Shown here one piece after another: positions 5,391 through 6,031 of a stretch of DNA of 6,031 nt (its first letter is position 1; each line of letters starts with the position of its first letter). Under the pieces are notes generated by a model, which saw nothing but the letters and a program-made list of their open reading frames with translations, had not been told where the DNA came from and did not search any database. This stretch comes from an uncultured Eubacteriales bacterium (GTDB taxonomy: Bacteria > Bacillota > Clostridia > Christensenellales > CAG-138). The stretch lies in assembly GCA_900540495.1 (NCBI GenBank), contig UQGA01000041.1, positions 1-6,031 on the forward strand, in the 5' to 3' direction. A program made the position numbers and the translations under genes.

Positions 5391-5891
5391 ATGGGACTGT
5401 ATGCAGATTGGCTTGCGCGGTGCGAGCAGCCCGGCAGCGAGGCGCAGCGCCAGCAGTACTGGAGCGAATATTTCGCCGCCGAAACGGAGAATTACCGCCG
5501 GATTCTTGCCTCCGGGCAGACGGTGTACGAGGGGCCGCTTTCGGAGCTGGCCGCCGCCTTTTCGATGGAACCCGTGGTGTTCTGCGGCTTTCTGGACGGG
5601 GCGAATACGAGCTTTGTCGAGCCGCTTGAGCTGGAGACGCTCGAGGAGACGACGCCGCTGCATCTGGAGTTCGATCTTGAAAAGCTGTATTACAACATGC
5701 TCGCCGCCAAGGCGGACTGGCTGTTCCACCTGCCGGAGTGGGAGGGACGGCTGAGCGCCGAGCGCCGGCGGGAGATCACGAAGGAGTATCGCACTGCGCA
5801 GGTGTATGTAAAGGAAAAGACCGTCGGCCGGAATGACCCCTGCCCATGCGGCAGCGGCAAGAAGTACAAAAAGTGCTGCGGCAGGGGGTAA
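5391..5891 (+). CDS. Small protein with C-terminal SEC-C zinc-binding motif
   Basis: The 166-residue product has an acidic, mostly helical N-terminal part of unknown function (1-140) and ends in a SEC-C motif, GRNDPCPCGSGKKYKKCCG (146-164). Its Cys pattern C151-x-C153-x8-C162-C163 binds zinc in the SecA C-terminus and in many stand-alone proteins. This is not SecA: there is no ATPase domain. Similar short SEC-C proteins are frequent in Clostridia; their role is not established, though zinc-dependent contacts with SecB-like partners or the ribosome are possible. ATG 5391 is fixed by GGGAGG (5378-5383) 7 bases upstream; a TTG at 5367 in the same frame would add eight residues but would place that binding site inside the gene. 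It begins 33 bp after rimI. No signal peptide or membrane segment is seen. Confidence 0.88.
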   Translation: MGLYADWLARCEQPGSEAQRQQYWSEYFAAETENYRRILASGQTVYEGPLSELAAAFSMEPVVFCGFLDGANTSFVEPLELETLEETTPLHLEFDLEKLYYNMLAAKADWLFHLPEWEGRLSAERRREITKEYRTAQVYVKEKTVGRNDPCPCGSGKKYKKCCGRG

Positions 5892-5902
5892 AAGTTTCCC
5901 CC
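5884..5902 (+). repeat. G5/C5 inverted repeat spanning the SEC-C gene stop codon
   Basis: GGGGG (5884-5888) and CCCCC (5898-5902) can pair around a 9-base loop that contains the TAA stop (5889-5891). There is no T tract after it, so it is at best a weak or non-intrinsic terminator. No better terminator is seen before the tRNA promoter. Confidence 0.35.
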
Positions 5903-5907
5903 GGCCA

Positions 5908-5936
5908 TTGACAGGATGGGTTCGCTCCTTTATAAT
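5908..5936 (+). promoter_or_regulatory. Perfect-consensus promoter of tRNA-Arg
   Basis: TTGACA (5908-5913), exactly 17 bp, then TATAAT (5931-5936): 12 of 12 consensus bases. The predicted start near 5943 leaves a leader of about 17 bases before the tRNA at 5960. It starts 17 bp after the SEC-C gene stop. Such a strong promoter is typical of stable RNA genes. Confidence 0.93.
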
Positions 5937-5959
5937 ACATCCTTGGAACTCTTTGACCT

Positions 5960-6031
5960 GCGCCTGTAGCTCAGTTGGATAGAGCAACGGCCTTCTAAGC
6001 CGTAGGTCCCGGGTTCGAATCCCTGCGGGCG
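5960..6031 (+). tRNA. tRNA-Arg(TCT), last acceptor base(s) outside window
   Basis: The acceptor strand GCGCCTG (5960-5966) pairs with CGGGCG plus one more base beyond the edge. TA at positions 8-9 and a D arm GCTC...GAGC follow. The anticodon stem ACGGC/GCCGT encloses the loop CTTCTAA, giving anticodon TCT (5994-5996), which reads Arg codon AGA. The T arm has the standard GGTTCGAATCC. U36 with A37 makes it an expected substrate for t6A modification by the TsaB/TsaE machinery encoded upstream. The discriminator base and CCA end are outside the window. Confidence 0.96.

Noticed and set aside
4629..5987. 452-codon minus-strand open frame opposite tsaB, rimI and the SEC-C gene
   Set aside because: It spans three well-supported plus-strand genes and a tRNA promoter, and even enters the tRNA-Arg gene; no family similarity is seen.
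1..6031. Integrated element bounded by the two tRNA genes
   Set aside because: tRNA genes are common insertion sites, but there is no integrase, no duplicated tRNA end, and all genes between them are core housekeeping types with uniform base composition.

Overview
The window is a compact, GC-rich (roughly 60% by eye) bacterial chromosomal segment that looks like a Firmicute of the Clostridia type. The evidence is a DarA-type c-di-AMP receptor, a membrane-anchored polysaccharide deacetylase of the class common in spore-formers, a small SEC-C protein, strong AGGAGG-like ribosome binding sites, and TTGACA-17-TATAAT promoters. The species cannot be named from the sequence. I see no mobile elements, CRISPR array, toxin pair or phage genes.

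Layout. The left edge cuts a tRNA-Leu(TAA) gene on the minus strand (54 down to 1), with its own promoter at 94-66. After a gene-free spacer of about 160 bp with GC-rich inverted repeats comes darA (580-254, minus) with a strong promoter at 642-614. Going the other way is a polysaccharide deacetylase (787-1602, plus). A promoter 2 bp after its stop (1605-1633) starts a tight plus-strand cluster: queA (1650-2690), tgt (2700-3821), tsaE (3818-4270), tsaB (4267-4884) and rimI (4881-5357). The last three junctions are 4-nt overlaps. A SEC-C motif gene (5391-5891) follows with its own ribosome binding site. The right edge holds tRNA-Arg(TCT) (from 5960, one base short of the full acceptor stem) behind a perfect-consensus promoter at 5908-5936.

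How the genes work together. The plus-strand cluster is mostly tRNA anticodon-loop modification. Tgt inserts the queuosine precursor preQ1 at wobble position 34, and QueA turns it into epoxyqueuosine. TsaE and TsaB belong to the t6A37 machinery, with TsaD and TsaC encoded elsewhere. RimI is an N-terminal acetyltransferase that often travels with tsaB. The flanking tRNA-Arg(UCU) has U36-A37 and is an expected t6A substrate. DarA and the deacetylase concern c-di-AMP signalling and the envelope or spore cortex.

No convincing new biological system is visible. The points worth a second look are start-codon and promoter conflicts (queA), uncommon residues in the deacetylase and Tgt, a possible sporulation-type promoter element, and unexplained inverted repeats.
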